From Amborella trichopoda (lineage: Eukaryota; Streptophyta; Magnoliopsida; Amborellales; Amborellaceae), in NCBI RefSeq assembly GCF_000471905.2, contig NW_006499973.1, forward strand, positions 3,453,947 through 3,517,946: a stretch of DNA of 64,000 nucleotides, in the 5' to 3' direction. Within the stretch, counting starts at the first letter, position 1, and every line of letters begins with the position of its first letter. Positions 1-10,853 of the stretch are shown in pieces. A model generated the notes under the pieces. That model had not been told where the DNA came from. It was given only the letters and a program-made list of their open reading frames with translations, and did not search any database. Both the position numbers and the translations under genes were made by a program.

Positions 1-97
1 TTGGGTTTTTCAGTTATTTCTGATTGAGGCGTCTTCTACTACTTAATTGCAATTTATTGAATATGCCAGTCTTCTGATTACCTTTATCTTCTAGTAA

Positions 98-220
98 ATG
101 GCTGATTCAGAAAATAACTCCAGCATGAAACTTAGTGTTGTTCCTTTAAATGGACTTAATTATCTGGTTTGGTTGAAAGTTGCCGTTCTCTCTTTGAAAA
201 ATTTAAACTTGGACGCATAA
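98..220 (+). pseudogene. copia gag N-terminal remnant
   Basis: An ATG at 98 opens a 40-codon frame containing LNGLNYLVWLKVAVLSL, the usual start of plant copia Gag (LNG-x-NY-x-x-W). It stops at TAA 218-220. The rest of Gag, including its CCHC zinc knuckle, is absent, and the next recognisable domain is protease at about 510. This reads as an internal deletion plus stop mutation. Confidence 0.8.
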
Positions 221-314
221 TTAAGAAGAAAATCATGAATCTTGATTTCATAACCTCTAAAGAAAGTGTTGAGAAATCTTTTTTGGTTGCTAATAATGAG
301 AATATGAAATAAAA

Positions 315-1106
315 ATGCTTCAAAATATTGGTGGAGGTAGAGACTCCAATAGATCTACCACGCAAACCACAACCATTCAAACCTATCACTGTAACTGTAA
401 TCATTATCAGCAACTGAGTAACAACAATGACTCTTCTTCCACACAAGATCCTTCTTCTCCATTCCCACACACAAGTAACCCTTCTACTTCTATGCTTTCT
501 TGTAATCATTTTTCTTGGATAATAGACTCAGGGGCCACAAATCATAAGACTGACAATTTACAATGTCTATCCAACTTAAAAAATAATGAAAATATCTACC
601 ATGTGTCTCTTGCCAATGGTTCCTTGATTACTATCTATAGTAATGGTAAAACCAATTTCTTCTCCAAATCCCAAAACTCTGAAGTTTTTTTTATGCCATT
701 TTTTTCCTCTAACTTGATATCTGTTAGTAAAATCACTCAAAGCATGAATTGGGGACTTTCCAAGACCGGGCCACAGGGAGGAAGATTGGTGAAGGAAGAC
801 TGTCTTATGGGCTACACTTATTCAATCAGGAGAATAATTGCCAGTCAAGAGAATTCTGATACTTACAAATTGTGGCATTGGAGATTTGGACATCCTTTAG
901 ATAAAGGTTTGAAAATATTAATGCCCTCTATATCTTTAAACTCTCATTCTTATGAAGTCTATAAATTCTCAAAACATACAAGACTTCCTTTTCAGTCTTC
1001 TATGCATGTTTCAAAGGAACCTTTTTATTTGATATATTCTGATGTGTGGGGACCATCCCCAGTTGATTCTTATTCGGGTTTTAAATATTTTGTTACTTTT
1101 ATTTGA
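315..1106 (+). pseudogene. copia protease, GAG-pre-integrase and integrase start
   Basis: An open frame of 263 codons. Near residue 66 it has FSWIIDSGATNH, the aspartic protease active site (DSG). Near residue 186 it has LWHWRFGHP, the histidine-bearing pre-integrase motif. Near the end SDVWGP carries the first catalytic Asp of the integrase core, followed by SYSGFKYFVTFI. The frame stops at TGA 1104-1106, where copia elements normally read FIDDFSR, so a single-base frameshift explains the stop. The methionine at 315 is internal to the ancestral polyprotein and is not a true start. Confidence 0.9.
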
Positions 1107-1109
1107 TGA

Positions 1110-1735
1110 TTGGTTCCTGTCTACTTAGGTATATTTATTGAAATAAAAACAGAAAATTTTCATGCGTTCGAAGAATTTTCTAAACTGATTTCTACTCAAT
1201 CCAACGGTAAGATTAGAAATCTGTGGACTGATAATGGCATAGAGTATGTGAACAAAGCTTTTTCTGAGCATTTAGTGAAGTTTGGTATTATACACTAAAC
1301 ATTCTGTGTTGGAACACCTCAGCAGAATGAAGTTGCTGAAATGAAAAATAGACACTTTCGGAAGCTACAAGGTTTTTGATATTTCAGATGCATGTTCCAC
1401 AAATTTATTGGTCTAAGTTGATTTAACTGCTTTCTATCTTATTAATGGATTTTCAAGTAAAATTCTTTGGGATAAATCACCCCTTAAAATTTGGAAAAAT
1501 AAAAAAATTGATTTGTCCTATTTGCAAGTATTTCCATACATGTCTTGTGTTCATGTGGTTGTGCACAACATGGATAAATTTGATAAACATTGAAGTAAAT
1601 GTATTCTACTTGGATACTCATTTACTCAAAAGGGATATAAATATTATGATTCCACAACCAGAAAAATACATATTTCTAAAGATGTTCAATTTATTGAAAT
1701 AGAGTCTTATTTCCACAACACATTGGAGAGTGGAT
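1110..1735 (+). pseudogene. copia integrase core and C-terminal part, several frames
   Basis: Continues the integrase after the frameshift. WTDNGIEYVNKAF holds the second catalytic Asp. After a TAA at 1296-1298, GTPQQNEVAEMKNRH holds the catalytic Glu region. Further on, in another frame, KGYKYYDSTTRKIHISKDV matches the conserved end of copia integrases. At least two frame changes and several stops separate the pieces. Confidence 0.85.
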
Positions 1736-2082
1736 TGAAAAATAGGACTCAAGGTAAGTGTTCAAGATGTCGTTTACCCTTGCGTAATATTAGTACTAGT
1801 GATGTGTCCAACACATCAGGAACAAGTCATGATGATCAAGTTGAAACTGAAGATATATCTGAAACTCACCAAACTGGTTTGGAAGAAGAAGACTCTACCG
1901 TGGCCGTGACCCCACCTGATCCCCCTTAGCGGACGTCTTCTCGTATCTCTCAACCTTCCTCCAGACTTCAAATTTTTACATATTTCTTATGAAAGTATCT
2001 CTCCTGGCTAATTTGCTTTTTTGAGTTATATTTCTAATAATTCAGAGCCAACCAATTTTCATAATGTTATTTCTCAATCTGT

Positions 2083-2761
2083 GTGGAGAAAAGCCATGAA
2101 AAATGAACTTCAAGCACTTGACAAGAACCATACTTGAGACATTATTAGGCTACCTAAAAGGAAGAAAGTTGTTGGATGTAGATAAGTTTATAAAATCAAA
2201 TATAATAGAGATGGGTCTATTGAGAGACATAAGGCTAGGTTGATGGCCAAAAAATATACTCAAACTTATAAAATCGATTATAAAGAGACTTTTACACCAG
2301 TTGTCAAGATGAATATTGTTCGTGTTCTTTTATCTATCACAGTTAATTGTGGGTGGTCTCTACATCAGATAGATGTTAAAAATATCTTCTTACATGGTAA
2401 CCTTGAAAAAGAAGTCTATATGAGTCTTCTTTCAGGCCATTCTAAAGAAAACGAGAAAGATCTTGTATACAAATTAAAGAATGCCTTATATGGACTTAAA
2501 CAATTATGTTGCGCATAGTATGCCAAACTCAGCGCAACTTTGATGAGTGTCGGGTTCCTTAAAAGCTCAGTAGATTCTTCGATGGTTATGAAAAAGGAGA
2601 CTTCAGGTACAACAATTGAACTCATCTATATTGATGATATTATCATTACATGTGTTGATAAAGAAAAAATCACGCAGCTTAAAAATTATCTTCATAAGAA
2701 ATTTAACATCAAAGATCTTGGTCTACTAAAATATTTTTTTGGTATTGAAGTAGCACAATAA
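2083..2761 (+). pseudogene. copia reverse transcriptase remnant
   Basis: The domain starts with WRKAMKNEL, runs through RHKARLMAKKYTQTYKIDY and FTPVVKMNIVRVLLS, and has the first catalytic Asp in HQIDVKNIFLHG. YGLKQL follows and is cut by a stop at 2516-2518. The frame resumes to LIYIDDIIIT, the YxDD polymerase motif (here YIDD), and ends at TAA 2759-2761. Expected Trp codons near 2125-2190 are also stops. Both catalytic motifs survive, but the frame is broken at least four times. Confidence 0.92.
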
Positions 2762-3138
2762 AAAATTTCTCAAAGAAAATATGTATTAGATATGTTAAAA
2801 GAAACTGGGAGTCAAACCCGTTGACACTCCCGTTGATATTAATTATAAACGTAATTCGACAAATGAAAAACCCCTTGAAGATGTGGGCGGCTTTCAGAGA
2901 CTTGTGGGTAGATTAATTTATTTGACTTTGACATGATCAGATATAATATATGTGGTTAGTCTTGTGAGCTACTTTATGCATGTTCCTAGATCATGTCATA
3001 TGGAGGCCGTCGATAAGATTCTCAGATATCTTATGTAGTCACCAGGCAGAGGTGTTTGGTTGAAACTAAATGTATTATTGGTTATTTTGATACTAACTGG
3101 GCAGGTTATCCAATTGACAGGAGGTCCACTACTACCTA

Positions 3139-3551
3139 TTGTACATTGGTTGGAGGAAATTTAGTTACTTGAAAAAGCAAGAACAACATGTAGTTACTCA
3201 ATCCAGTGCAGAGGTTGAATATAAAGCTATGGCTTCAACTACAAGTGAATTGATGTGGCTAAAATACCTACTTCGAGATATGAGACTCCCAACAGTCAAT
3301 CCAATGGAAATATTCTATGATAATCAAGCAGCTATGCATGTAGCCTCCAATCCAGTCTTTCATGAAAGAACTAAGCACATAGAAGTTTATTGTCACTTTG
3401 TGAGAGAAAATGTTCAGTAAAAATTATTAGTTCTCCGTATATTCAAAGTGAAGACCAACTTGTAGACATGTTTAATAAAGCTATTGCAAATACAAAGTTC
3501 CATCAGATATTGTTCAAGTTGGGCACTATTGATATCTACGCTCCAACTTGA
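3139..3551 (+). pseudogene. copia RNase H and polyprotein end
   Basis: The frame from 3139 reads KKQEQHVVTQSSAEVEYKAM, the typical copia RNase H stretch, then YDNQAAMHVASNPVFHERTK and HIEVYCHFVRE. A stop lies at 3418-3420. The usual tail continues in a shifted frame (SEDQLVDMFNKA, then TKFHQILFKLG) and ends just before the purine tract, as in intact copia elements. The stretch 2762-3138 holds the rest of the RT-RNase H linker in broken frames. Confidence 0.9.
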
Positions 3552-3561
3552 GGGGGAGTAT
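3549..3561 (+). other. Polypurine tract of the copia element
   Basis: The sequence TGAGGGGGAGTAT directly follows the polyprotein end and directly precedes the TG that opens the 3' LTR. This is the standard plant copia arrangement for plus-strand priming. Confidence 0.85.
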
Positions 3562-3823
3562 TGACAGTTATAGAAACCATATATTGTGTTTCCTATCTCA
3601 TATATTACACGATATATTAAGTTTTTTGTGGGATTTACTATTGTAGTGAGATTTGTTTCCTAAAAGACAAAAATTGTAACTTTATAAATCATTGGTAAAC
3701 CAAAGTAATCATTATGAATGAAATACTGGAGTACCCTCCGTGGACATAGGCACCATTACCGAACCACGTATATGTTGTGTCGATGTATTTATCTTTTCTA
3801 TTTCTTTTATTGCAACTTCAACA
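3562..3823 (+). repeat. 3' LTR of the copia element
   Basis: Starts with TG right after the polypurine tract. It is about 260 bp and carries AT-rich promoter-like sequence (TATATTACACGATATATT near 3600). It ends about ATTGCAACTTCAACA. The end is estimated from the usual ...CA terminus because there is no 5' LTR in the window to compare. Confidence 0.7.
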
Positions 3824-3942
3824 ACTTGCCCATGGACATCCATGAAATGTTAGCGTAGTTATTCTATGATTATCCTTAGAGGGTCTGCTCTAGTCTCTCA
3901 AGACTGATCACTTTGGGAAAATGCTCTTCACTGACTTTGAGT

Positions 3943-3977
<35 letters not shown>

Positions 3978-4070
3978 GAGAGTAGTTAGAGAGAGGACGG
4001 GTAGGGTAACTAGTAGGTTAAGGGTAAAGGTAGTACTATTAACTAAAGTTTAGTTAAGTACTAATAATAA
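3824..4070. other. Short intergenic stretch with GA microsatellite
   Basis: No gene is visible. A (GA)n run lies at 3945-3974 and is followed by purine-rich sequence up to the assembly gap. Confidence 0.6.
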
Positions 4071-4090
4071 NNNNNNNNNNNNNNNNNNNN
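4071..4090. other. Assembly gap (20 N)
   Basis: Twenty N characters lie directly before a self-complementary tetranucleotide repeat, which probably caused the break. The true gap length is unknown. Confidence 0.99.
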
Positions 4091-4173
4091 GTACGTACGT
4101 ACGTACGTACGTACGTACGTACGTACGTACGTACGTACGTACGTACGTACGTACGTACGTACGTACGTACGTA
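4091..4173. repeat. (GTAC)n microsatellite
   Basis: About 21 uninterrupted copies of GTAC. The unit is its own reverse complement, so each strand can fold on itself. The array touches the gap and may be longer in the genome. Confidence 0.98.
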
Positions 4174-4186
4174 GTAGTAGTAGTAG

Positions 4187-4221
<35 letters not shown>
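4171..4221. repeat. (GTA)n then (GA)n microsatellites
   Basis: About five GTA units are followed by about fifteen GA units. The order GTAC, GTA, GA suggests stepwise growth from a slipped junction. Confidence 0.95.
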
Positions 4222-4223
<2 letters not shown>

Positions 4224-5559
4224 CAGAGTTTGAGAGAGACGGAGGGGTTAACATGTTAGGTAAAAGGGAGTCATTTCAAAAATTGTTTAAGTCAATAATA
4301 GAAACTCAAAAGAGTTTAGGGGTTGGAAGATAAAAAAGATAAAGACTTTAATGATGCCAGAAAGAGTATAAAATTTTGGTTCCCTTAATAAATGAGTGCC
4401 GAAAACAGGTGTATAGAGAAATTTTCCTCTCATTCTATACTTTCCCAATATAAAATTGGGTGTATAGGGGTGTGCCATTAACCATGCTCGTAGGCTAATA
4501 AAATTTTCTTGGGCTATGTATTGAAATGCATACCCCTAATTGCCAAATTTCATATCCGACAGCTAACTGATCTTACCATATACAATGTCTTTCTCATTCG
4601 ATACAATGTGCTAGAAATGGAGCTCGTGAAAATATTAAATGTTAAGATCTAAGAAAAAGAGCAAAGAGAATGACCGTATTTTTTTTTATTTTTATTTTCC
4701 GATTTAAGTCATAAGGTGAAACTTGGAGGAATATAATTTTTCATTTTTCTTGGTAGCAAGGGCGAAACTATTTTTTTTTTTTTTCCAGGTAGATTAGTGG
4801 GAATTACAGGTCCTACCTGTTTTATATATAGCCAGTGATTCTCGAATGCTTCAGTGAAAGTGGAAATCTGGATCGTTAAGTGAGTCTTACATGCTGGATC
4901 ACGACCCCAAGCCCCTTCTTGCAAGGGCCTTGGCTCGTCAACTTGTCTTCTTTTTTGTCTTTTGGGGTCAAAGTAGTCTAAAAGCAGCGCAAAACACACT
5001 TCTCAATCTCATTGAAAGCAAAAGTGCAATGTTGTTGAATACCCAGTTTCTATGCGTCCAAGCCCGCATATGTAGAAATGTGGGCCTCTTAATAAATCTA
5101 GTTTTGAGATGGATTTTAAGACTTAATTTTTAAGGACATGTAATCTCTAACATGGAGATCATGAATATGAATAAATAAATAAATTTTAAAATCCAAAAAC
5201 TAAAATTTAAGTAAAAAAATATTTGAACCTTTAGTTTCCATTGGTTTTAGATGGAACACCTTAGTTTCCATTGTTTTAAATGGAACACCTACTTGCATCC
5301 ATATTTAAGGATGCTTTACACTTGCTGGACGTCATATGTAAAAATGCGGTCCAGCCCACATGACACAATTTTCCTTAAGGAAATACCGAAATTGACAGTT
5401 CTTTTGATTTGGGACAGCATTCAAATTTTTTTTGGAAAATGCAATTGTGGTGATGGTAACCCTTGGGATGTCCTGCAAATGTATCTCTGCTCCTTAAACT
5501 TGAAGCACCAATACGAAATAGTACAGATTTGGCAGTATGTGAAAACTTGAAATCATTAG
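4222..5559. other. Intergenic AT-rich DNA, no gene seen
   Basis: Contains poly(T) and poly(A) runs and short chance frames only. I found no conserved domain, RNA gene or clear repeat structure. Confidence 0.6.
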
Positions 5560-5905
5560 TCGCACCCAGACTCGGCCGGGTTGCCAGGGATTTTAAATTT
5601 TTTTAAGAAACTTAATTAAAAATAAAAAAAAAAGAAATTAATTTGTAATGTGTTTTTTTATGTGTTCTAACATTTTGGCAAGGATTGAAAAGTACTTTGG
5701 TTATGAATACCTAATTTCAATTTTTTTTTTTTTTTCACCATTTTTATAACTTCATTTAGATGTGTTTTGTTTAGTTGTACTTTAAACATAATTGTCATAT
5801 TTTTTGGGTTTTTTTTGTATCTTTTTAATTTTTTAAACAAACTTTTAGCCTAGCCAGGACCTACCCCAGGCTAGCTTAGGGCAAGTTTCCGTCCCTGAGT
5901 TGTGT
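5560..5905. repeat. Dispersed repeat with GACTCGG-type end
   Basis: Starts near ACTCGGCCGGGTTGCC and ends near CCGTCCCTGAG. Its T-rich interior (TTCATTTAGATGTGTTTTGT) is repeated at 14625-14865. Similar ACTCGG/CCGAGT segments recur at 9195-9420, 12370-12450, 14745-14830, 17550-17640 and 17985-18030, so this is an interspersed family, probably a non-autonomous DNA element. Boundaries are approximate. Confidence 0.55.
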
Positions 5906-7265
5906 TTTCCTACACTGCTTGGACAATCCAGAAAATGTGTTGCAAAATAGACTGTTTTTAGGAAAAAATTTATATAAGGTTACAACCTTCTATGTAGATT
6001 TGAATGTTTTCATACATACACCTTACCTCTACAGCTACGGATGCATCCGTATGCTAACTGCACCCCTGTTTTTAAGACTTGATATTCTCTTTATTCATGT
6101 TTAAATTCCATAATTGTTGAGGTGAAGACTATTGATTTTGCAAGTTTTTCTAGCAACTTGACTGCATTGTTTGAACGATCTGAGATGCAACATTATATAG
6201 TCGTGGACAACAAAAAACTTTTAGGCCCCTTTCTTGTTATTGCTAGCATTTTCTTTTAGATTAAAAATGAATTATTCCCTTGTAAAGATGAAATAAGAAA
6301 TTTCTAAACCACAATAATTTTGGTCTGCCATTCAAACAACAGCCTATAATAACTGGTTGAGTTGCTCACTTGCACCACAATGATTTTGAGACTTCTAATC
6401 ATCAATTCAGTAACTACATCAGGAGCCAAAAAAAAAAATCTGCCAAGCTGAATGTACCATATATGCTTAAGGCAGTAGTACAGGCCCATGGGTTCTTCAT
6501 ACAACTGGGCTCATATTAATACATCATGCTTTTAACTAATGAAAATGGAGGAAAAGTTATGTAAGCCCATGGGCTCATACCATAGCAAGCCTGTTGAAAA
6601 AATAAGAGTTTATTAAACACCAAAATTTGCATAACATGTTCATCTCATAACCAATGAAAAAGAGTGCATTTGCACTAAAAATGGGGAAGGTTGAGCTATC
6701 ATTATTATAATAGTTTTTTTCTTGAATAAAGTATGTGCAATATTTCTGCCTAAAAAAATTCCTCCTGACTTTATATTTTAGTCAACAGGTTCTGTACATG
6801 TAGCATAAGCTTGTTAACTTGAATAGACAGAACTTTGAAGGGGACAACATTCATTTACATCATATCTCAAAAGTGACATATCAACATCCAAAAAACCAAT
6901 AGACGGCTGGCAATAGCCTTTGCTTCTCACTATTGACTCTTAATACAACGCAACAGAAAATAAAAAATTAGAGAACTGAGAATGTGTTAGCTGCTTCAAA
7001 GTCATGAAAGAATAATTGAATTTGAACCACCCAAGAGCTCCAGTTCCAGTTTCAATGGGGATTCAACTATTCAAAATTCCTTAGGTTCAGAAATTTGCAA
7101 CTTGAAGTGGAGCCTTCCCAATCAGAAACTATTCAAAATTCCAAATTTGCGGCTTGAAATAGAGACTTCCAAAAATCAGTGAGGACTTGAAACATACCCC
7201 CGAGGTACTTCATTACTCTCTACACATGCAAAGAACAAGATATTTAGTCTTGTCTATCTCTCTGC
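5906..7265. other. Region downstream of the TBP copy, no separate gene seen
   Basis: Lies 3' of the minus-strand TBP copy and may include its old 3' UTR. It holds a 63-bp imperfect direct duplication (ACTATTCAAAATTCC at 7065 and again at 7128). Nothing else is recognised. Confidence 0.5.
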
Positions 7266-7418
7266 CTAGAGAGTTAATAAATGATAAGGAAGAAAAAGAC
7301 CAAAAATCATACCACTCTTAAATTGGATTGGATTCAAGCTAGTCACTTTTTCACCCCTCCTATATTCAGCTAGGACTGGATATATATTATCGAATGCTGC
7401 GTAAGTCTCTTCCCGCCT
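7266..7418 (-). pseudogene. TBP exon 8 with run-on C-terminus
   Basis: Reads RREETYAAFDNIYPVLAEYR R, matching the last TBP helix (V-R-x-E-x-Y-x-A-F-x-x-I-Y-P-V-L-x-E-F-R-K). Functional TBPs end two to four residues later. This frame runs 30 codons more, to TAG 7266-7268. Either the normal stop was lost or a last small exon is no longer recognisable. Acceptor ATTTTCAG. Confidence 0.88.
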
Positions 7419-7729
7419 CTGAAAATTTATCAACGGGAAACCAACAGTTAGATCCCATTTCCTTTCTTGCTGCTCTGTACCAGAATGAAATGGACTTAAA
7501 TGGAGTATGGTGCACGGAACTCCAAATAAGCACCATCATCCATTCATGATGACGGCTGGTAAAGATTATCACACCTGGGTGAATGTCCTTGTCGGGATAA
7601 TTACTGCTAATCTAATGCCGTCCATCATTGAGATTGGATGGTGAATGCCTTTATGAAGCACTGGGCACCATATTCCCTTAGATTATGACATGCTCTAAAA
7701 AATAGAAAATAGTGGTAAATGTATTAAAC

Positions 7730-7831
7730 CTTGGCTCCACTAATGACTATTTTGCCTGATGCAAATATGAGGATGACTAACTTTGGTTGCACCATCGGGT
7801 AGATCAGATCAGGGAAAAGTTCCGGCTCATA
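7730..7831 (-). pseudogene. TBP exon 7
   Basis: Reads [20 protein letters not shown] then [14 protein letters not shown], 34 codons. It keeps both DNA-inserting Phe residues of the second repeat. FPGLIYRM is changed to FPDLIYPM, which puts a proline in a conserved helix/strand. Acceptor GATGCAG, donor AAG|GTTTAA. Confidence 0.95.
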
Positions 7832-7889
7832 CTGCATCATTAAACCAAAATGGGAGCATGAAGATCATTTGGATTGAATATATATCTTA

Positions 7890-8150
7890 AAAAACCCAAT
7901 TATACAATGGATTTTTGACAAATTTCCAATTATACTACAATTCAATGGCCATGGAAAGCCACAATTATACTAGAATCCAATGGCTGTGGAAAACCATGGC
8001 ACTTGGGTCACCACCACCCAATGAAAATGGTTGTTGGTGATGAAGCAGGTGGGTCCCACCATTCAATTATCATCATCATTGTCCACCATATCAACGATGA
8101 TGAACCAATGAAATATAATTTTTCCAAAATCCATTGAATTATCACTTTGA
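7890..8150. mobile_element. MITE-like insertion in TBP intron 6
   Basis: The two ends are an imperfect inverted repeat: CAATGGATTTTTGACAAATT near 7913 and the reverse complement of TTTTCCAAAATCCATTG near 8120-8140. The interior has its own duplicated segment (CAATTATACTA at about 7931 and 7970). It accounts for most of this intron. Family unknown. Confidence 0.5.
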
Positions 8151-8180
8151 ATTCAAATTTAATGAAATGAGTGACCATAT

Positions 8181-8273
8181 GAATGAGAAACCATCATGAA
8201 AATGGCAAAGCCTCTCGAGTTTGATGGGGAATTTGACATCACAGGATCCAACAATATTCTGAATTTTGAAGTC
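8181..8273 (-). pseudogene. TBP exon 6 with lost donor
   Basis: Reads [20 protein letters not shown] then [11 protein letters not shown]: 31 codons, as expected. The first 20 residues are nearly perfect. The last 11 should read GLAYSHGAFSS and are mostly changed without an indel. After the expected exon end the donor is ATATGG instead of GTATGG. Acceptor ATCTCAG. Confidence 0.9.
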
Positions 8274-8414
8274 CTGAGATGAACCATAAATATCAATAAC
8301 TTAATCAAAGAAGTCCTATATTGAATTACAGGATCCAACAATATTATGAATTTTGAAGTCCTGAGATGAACCATAACCATCGATAACTTAATCAAAGAAG
8401 TTCTATATTGAATT
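8241..8414. repeat. 87-bp tandem duplication over the TBP exon 6 acceptor
   Basis: Bases 8241-8327 and 8328-8414 are near-identical 87-bp copies. Each copy holds, on the minus strand, intron end, acceptor and the exon 6 start DFKI. The gene therefore has two acceptor sites; the upstream copy would lead into a stop shortly after GSC. Confidence 0.95.
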
Positions 8415-9058
8415 ACTGTCTGGAACCCCACACAAACTCATGCAGGTTCTCTAGAAATTTGGAAGAACAGCGACCCCAAACCATTTATTTGTAACAATTT
8501 TACCTTAAGTCATGTAACATGCATGTTTTGAAGGGAAAATATTATGTAAGACCGAGGCCTTTTAAAGTTGTGGCTCATATCTCGATGGAGATACAGTTCT
8601 GGTTCCAAAAAAACCCTCTTAACTGCTCACATTGACCTTAACAATTAAAACATGGAATACAAACTCTAACAACTATCCAGACCACCCATGTTTAAGTATT
8701 CATAAATCCGCCTAATCTACAACACTTTTGGAGCTTTAAATTTCACAACTGGAAGTAGAAATAAAATTTTAAGCTATCATAAAGGTTTGTGGCACTAGAA
8801 CTGCATTTTTCGAAGGGGTTCTGAACTGCTGCTTTGACGAATATCATAAAACCACAACCTTGTGCTAACCACACCCATTTTTAAAAGAATTATAGCACTT
8901 GTAGTCAATTATGCAAAAAGAAAAGCATTAAAAAATTTCAGAATTTCAAAGTTTGGATTTACATAAGTTGTGTGGGTTCACAGGAAACCTTTTATATTTT
9001 TACATGGAAAAAATGTGGCAACATCAACTACAAGGACTTTGCGTGGAACAAGTAATAC

Positions 9059-9103
9059 CTTGAACTGAACGGGAAAACCCATCTTTTGGAGGATTCGACT
9101 AAA
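9059..9103 (-). pseudogene. TBP exon 5
   Basis: Reads FSRILQKMGFPVQFK, 15 codons, matching the helix YARIIQKLGFPAKFK. Acceptor TTCTTGCAG, donor AAG|GTATTA. Confidence 0.93.
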
Positions 9104-9194
9104 CTGCAAGAATGAAGAACACAGGTGTCTCAACTTTCATTTTGACATAGCTAGAAATGGATGCCTCCGATAAACAACAAGAATATAAAAGCAG

Positions 9195-9420
9195 TGTTTG
9201 AAACTTGACTTGGCCAAGGTCCTTAGCCCCAGTCAGAGTCTAAACTCAGCTGAGTTAAACCACTCAATGCAGTTGACTCTCAATAAAAGGTATAGAGGAA
9301 ATCTCTAGGCTCAACCAGACTCGCCAAGTTGCTGGGGTTACTCATTTAGACCCATCACCCAGAAGGGTCCTCATGACTTGGGAAAGTTCGAATCCAATTC
9401 AGTGATTAAAAAAATCACTA
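9195..9420. repeat. GACTCGG-family repeat in TBP intron 4
   Basis: Contains AGCTGAGTTAAACCACTCA and CAGACTCGCCAAGTTGCTGG, related to the ends of the dispersed family at 5560-5905 and 14625-14865. It fills most of the intron between exons 4 and 5. Confidence 0.45.
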
Positions 9421-9489
9421 AAGGAAACAATTCCGATAAAAGTAAGTAAAATAATTACATCAAATCCCATTATGATCTATGGTACTTGC

Positions 9490-9540
9490 CTTCCTTGCTG
9501 CAAGCTTGGATTCTCATTCACTCTTTGCTCCTGTGCACAC
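9490..9540 (-). pseudogene. TBP exon 4 with premature TGA
   Basis: Reads VCTGAKSE, stop, ESKLAARK: 17 codons, exact exon size. The ninth codon is TGA where functional TBPs have Gln or a similar residue; CGA to TGA would be one step. The donor is AAG|GCAAGT, a GC-AG type site that is rare but can splice. Acceptor ATATTCAG. Confidence 0.93.
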
Positions 9541-10229
9541 CTGAATATTCAGCAAAAAAATTGATGTAGTGAGAATAAAAATCTTAAAAGGGAGATAGCG
9601 GTAACCATTAATCGAAATCCAGAGCTCTCAAACTCGAAAGTTCCATACCAATTTCAATAAAAATTCCAACCTTCTCACTAATGGATCTCGACAACTAGTT
9701 TTAATCAAATAAATTTCTAAACTGTAACTTGAGAACAAAATCAGCAACAAAGCCCTGATCAATCCCTAATCATAACCCCAACTACTTCCAAAGTTCGAGA
9801 CTAGTGCAAACATCATGTTAGTGCTTCACACCTTTAGGCACAAGATACACTTAGTAGAAAATGAGATATCAATCAACAAGCAAAGCACTTTCTATTTTAA
9901 CATTTTATCAGAAAGTAAAACTAATACAGTACAAGCACAACGTTCGACTTGCCCATTACTGATATCATCCTATTCTAAGGATATTTGTTTTTTGGGTGAA
10001 TAAGCAGCCAAAAGTTAAAAGAAAGAAACCACAATATCAGTTGACTTTAGCAAGTAAACATTCATCTTGAATAATAAAAGCACCTTTCATAAATTACAAA
10101 TAATGGTTAAATCAAAACAAATAGCAGGAACGTCTCATGATACAGTATTATAAGTGGCAGGGTGCCACGATCACCCGTTTAGCACTGATTCATATAAATT
10201 AAAAGAAAGAGATAGGATATCATACTTAC

Positions 10230-10301
10230 CATTTTCCCAGAAGCGAATATTAATGCTGTGGTTTTTGACTGTCTTATTCGCATGATACAAGCTGCAAAAC
10301 G
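10230..10301 (-). pseudogene. TBP exon 3
   Basis: Reads RFAACIMRIRQSKTTALIFA then SGKM, 24 codons, with two of the DNA-inserting Phe residues (RF and IF). Acceptor TTCGTAG, donor ATG|GTAAGT. EP is changed to QS. Confidence 0.95.
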
Positions 10302-10420
10302 CTACGAAGCACAAGAGCATAAAAACATATGAAAAAGGAAGCACTTCACAAGAACTCAGGTATTAGCAGGGAGCTTTGAGGACCTGAAAAATTAACTCTA
10401 TAATGGATCACTTTATATAC

Positions 10421-10508
10421 CTTGGAATTGTACTCAGCATTGCAGGCCCGCAATGCTATGGCCTTAAGGTCCAACTTGCAATCCAAGTTCAGTGATGCGA
10501 CGACATTC
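10421..10508 (-). pseudogene. TBP exon 2
   Basis: Reads NVVASLNLDCKLDLKAIALR then ACNAEYNSK, the start of the first TBP repeat. Acceptor AAATATAG, donor AAG|GTATAT. The most conserved stretch, LDCKLDLKAIAL, is unchanged. Confidence 0.95.
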
Positions 10509-10853
10509 CTATATTTGAAATTAAATAGGCATCCATTTAGAAGATTTATTTCTGGAAAATTTAAGTTTAGATTTCAATGCAATAAAGAACCAAGAAGATC
10601 ACAAGTAGCTGTTAAAATGGATAAAGTAGATTGAGTTCCACTCTGAGATATTTGTCCTTTAACTAGGTATTTATTTAATCAACTAAGGATCCAACTTATA
10701 GATCCTCCCTTATGAAAAAGAATAAAAGAAAAAAGGAATCCAATTTCTAGCAACCAAATGAATTGGGAAGTATAATAAAAAATGTTTACAATGTAATCAT
10801 ACTCACAAACCAACTTAGGTACATTGCATTAACTGTTTATAATTGTTTATGTA

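Larger units (their letters stand above)
1..3823 (+). mobile_element. Degenerate Ty1/copia LTR retrotransposon, 5' end outside window
   Basis: The domains follow the copia order gag, protease, integrase, reverse transcriptase, RNase H, then a purine-rich tract and a 3' LTR. The 5' LTR and primer binding site must lie before base 1. The reading frame is broken by many stops and frameshifts, and most of gag is missing between about 220 and 315. The element cannot make a polyprotein. Integrase before reverse transcriptase excludes Ty3/gypsy. Confidence 0.95.

Noticed and set aside
4054-4254. Open frame of repeated Val-Arg-Thr-Tyr
   Set aside because: It is the GTAC microsatellite read through the N gap.
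10422-10634. Plus-strand open frame of 70 codons
   Set aside because: It is the reverse strand of TBP exon 2 plus intron.
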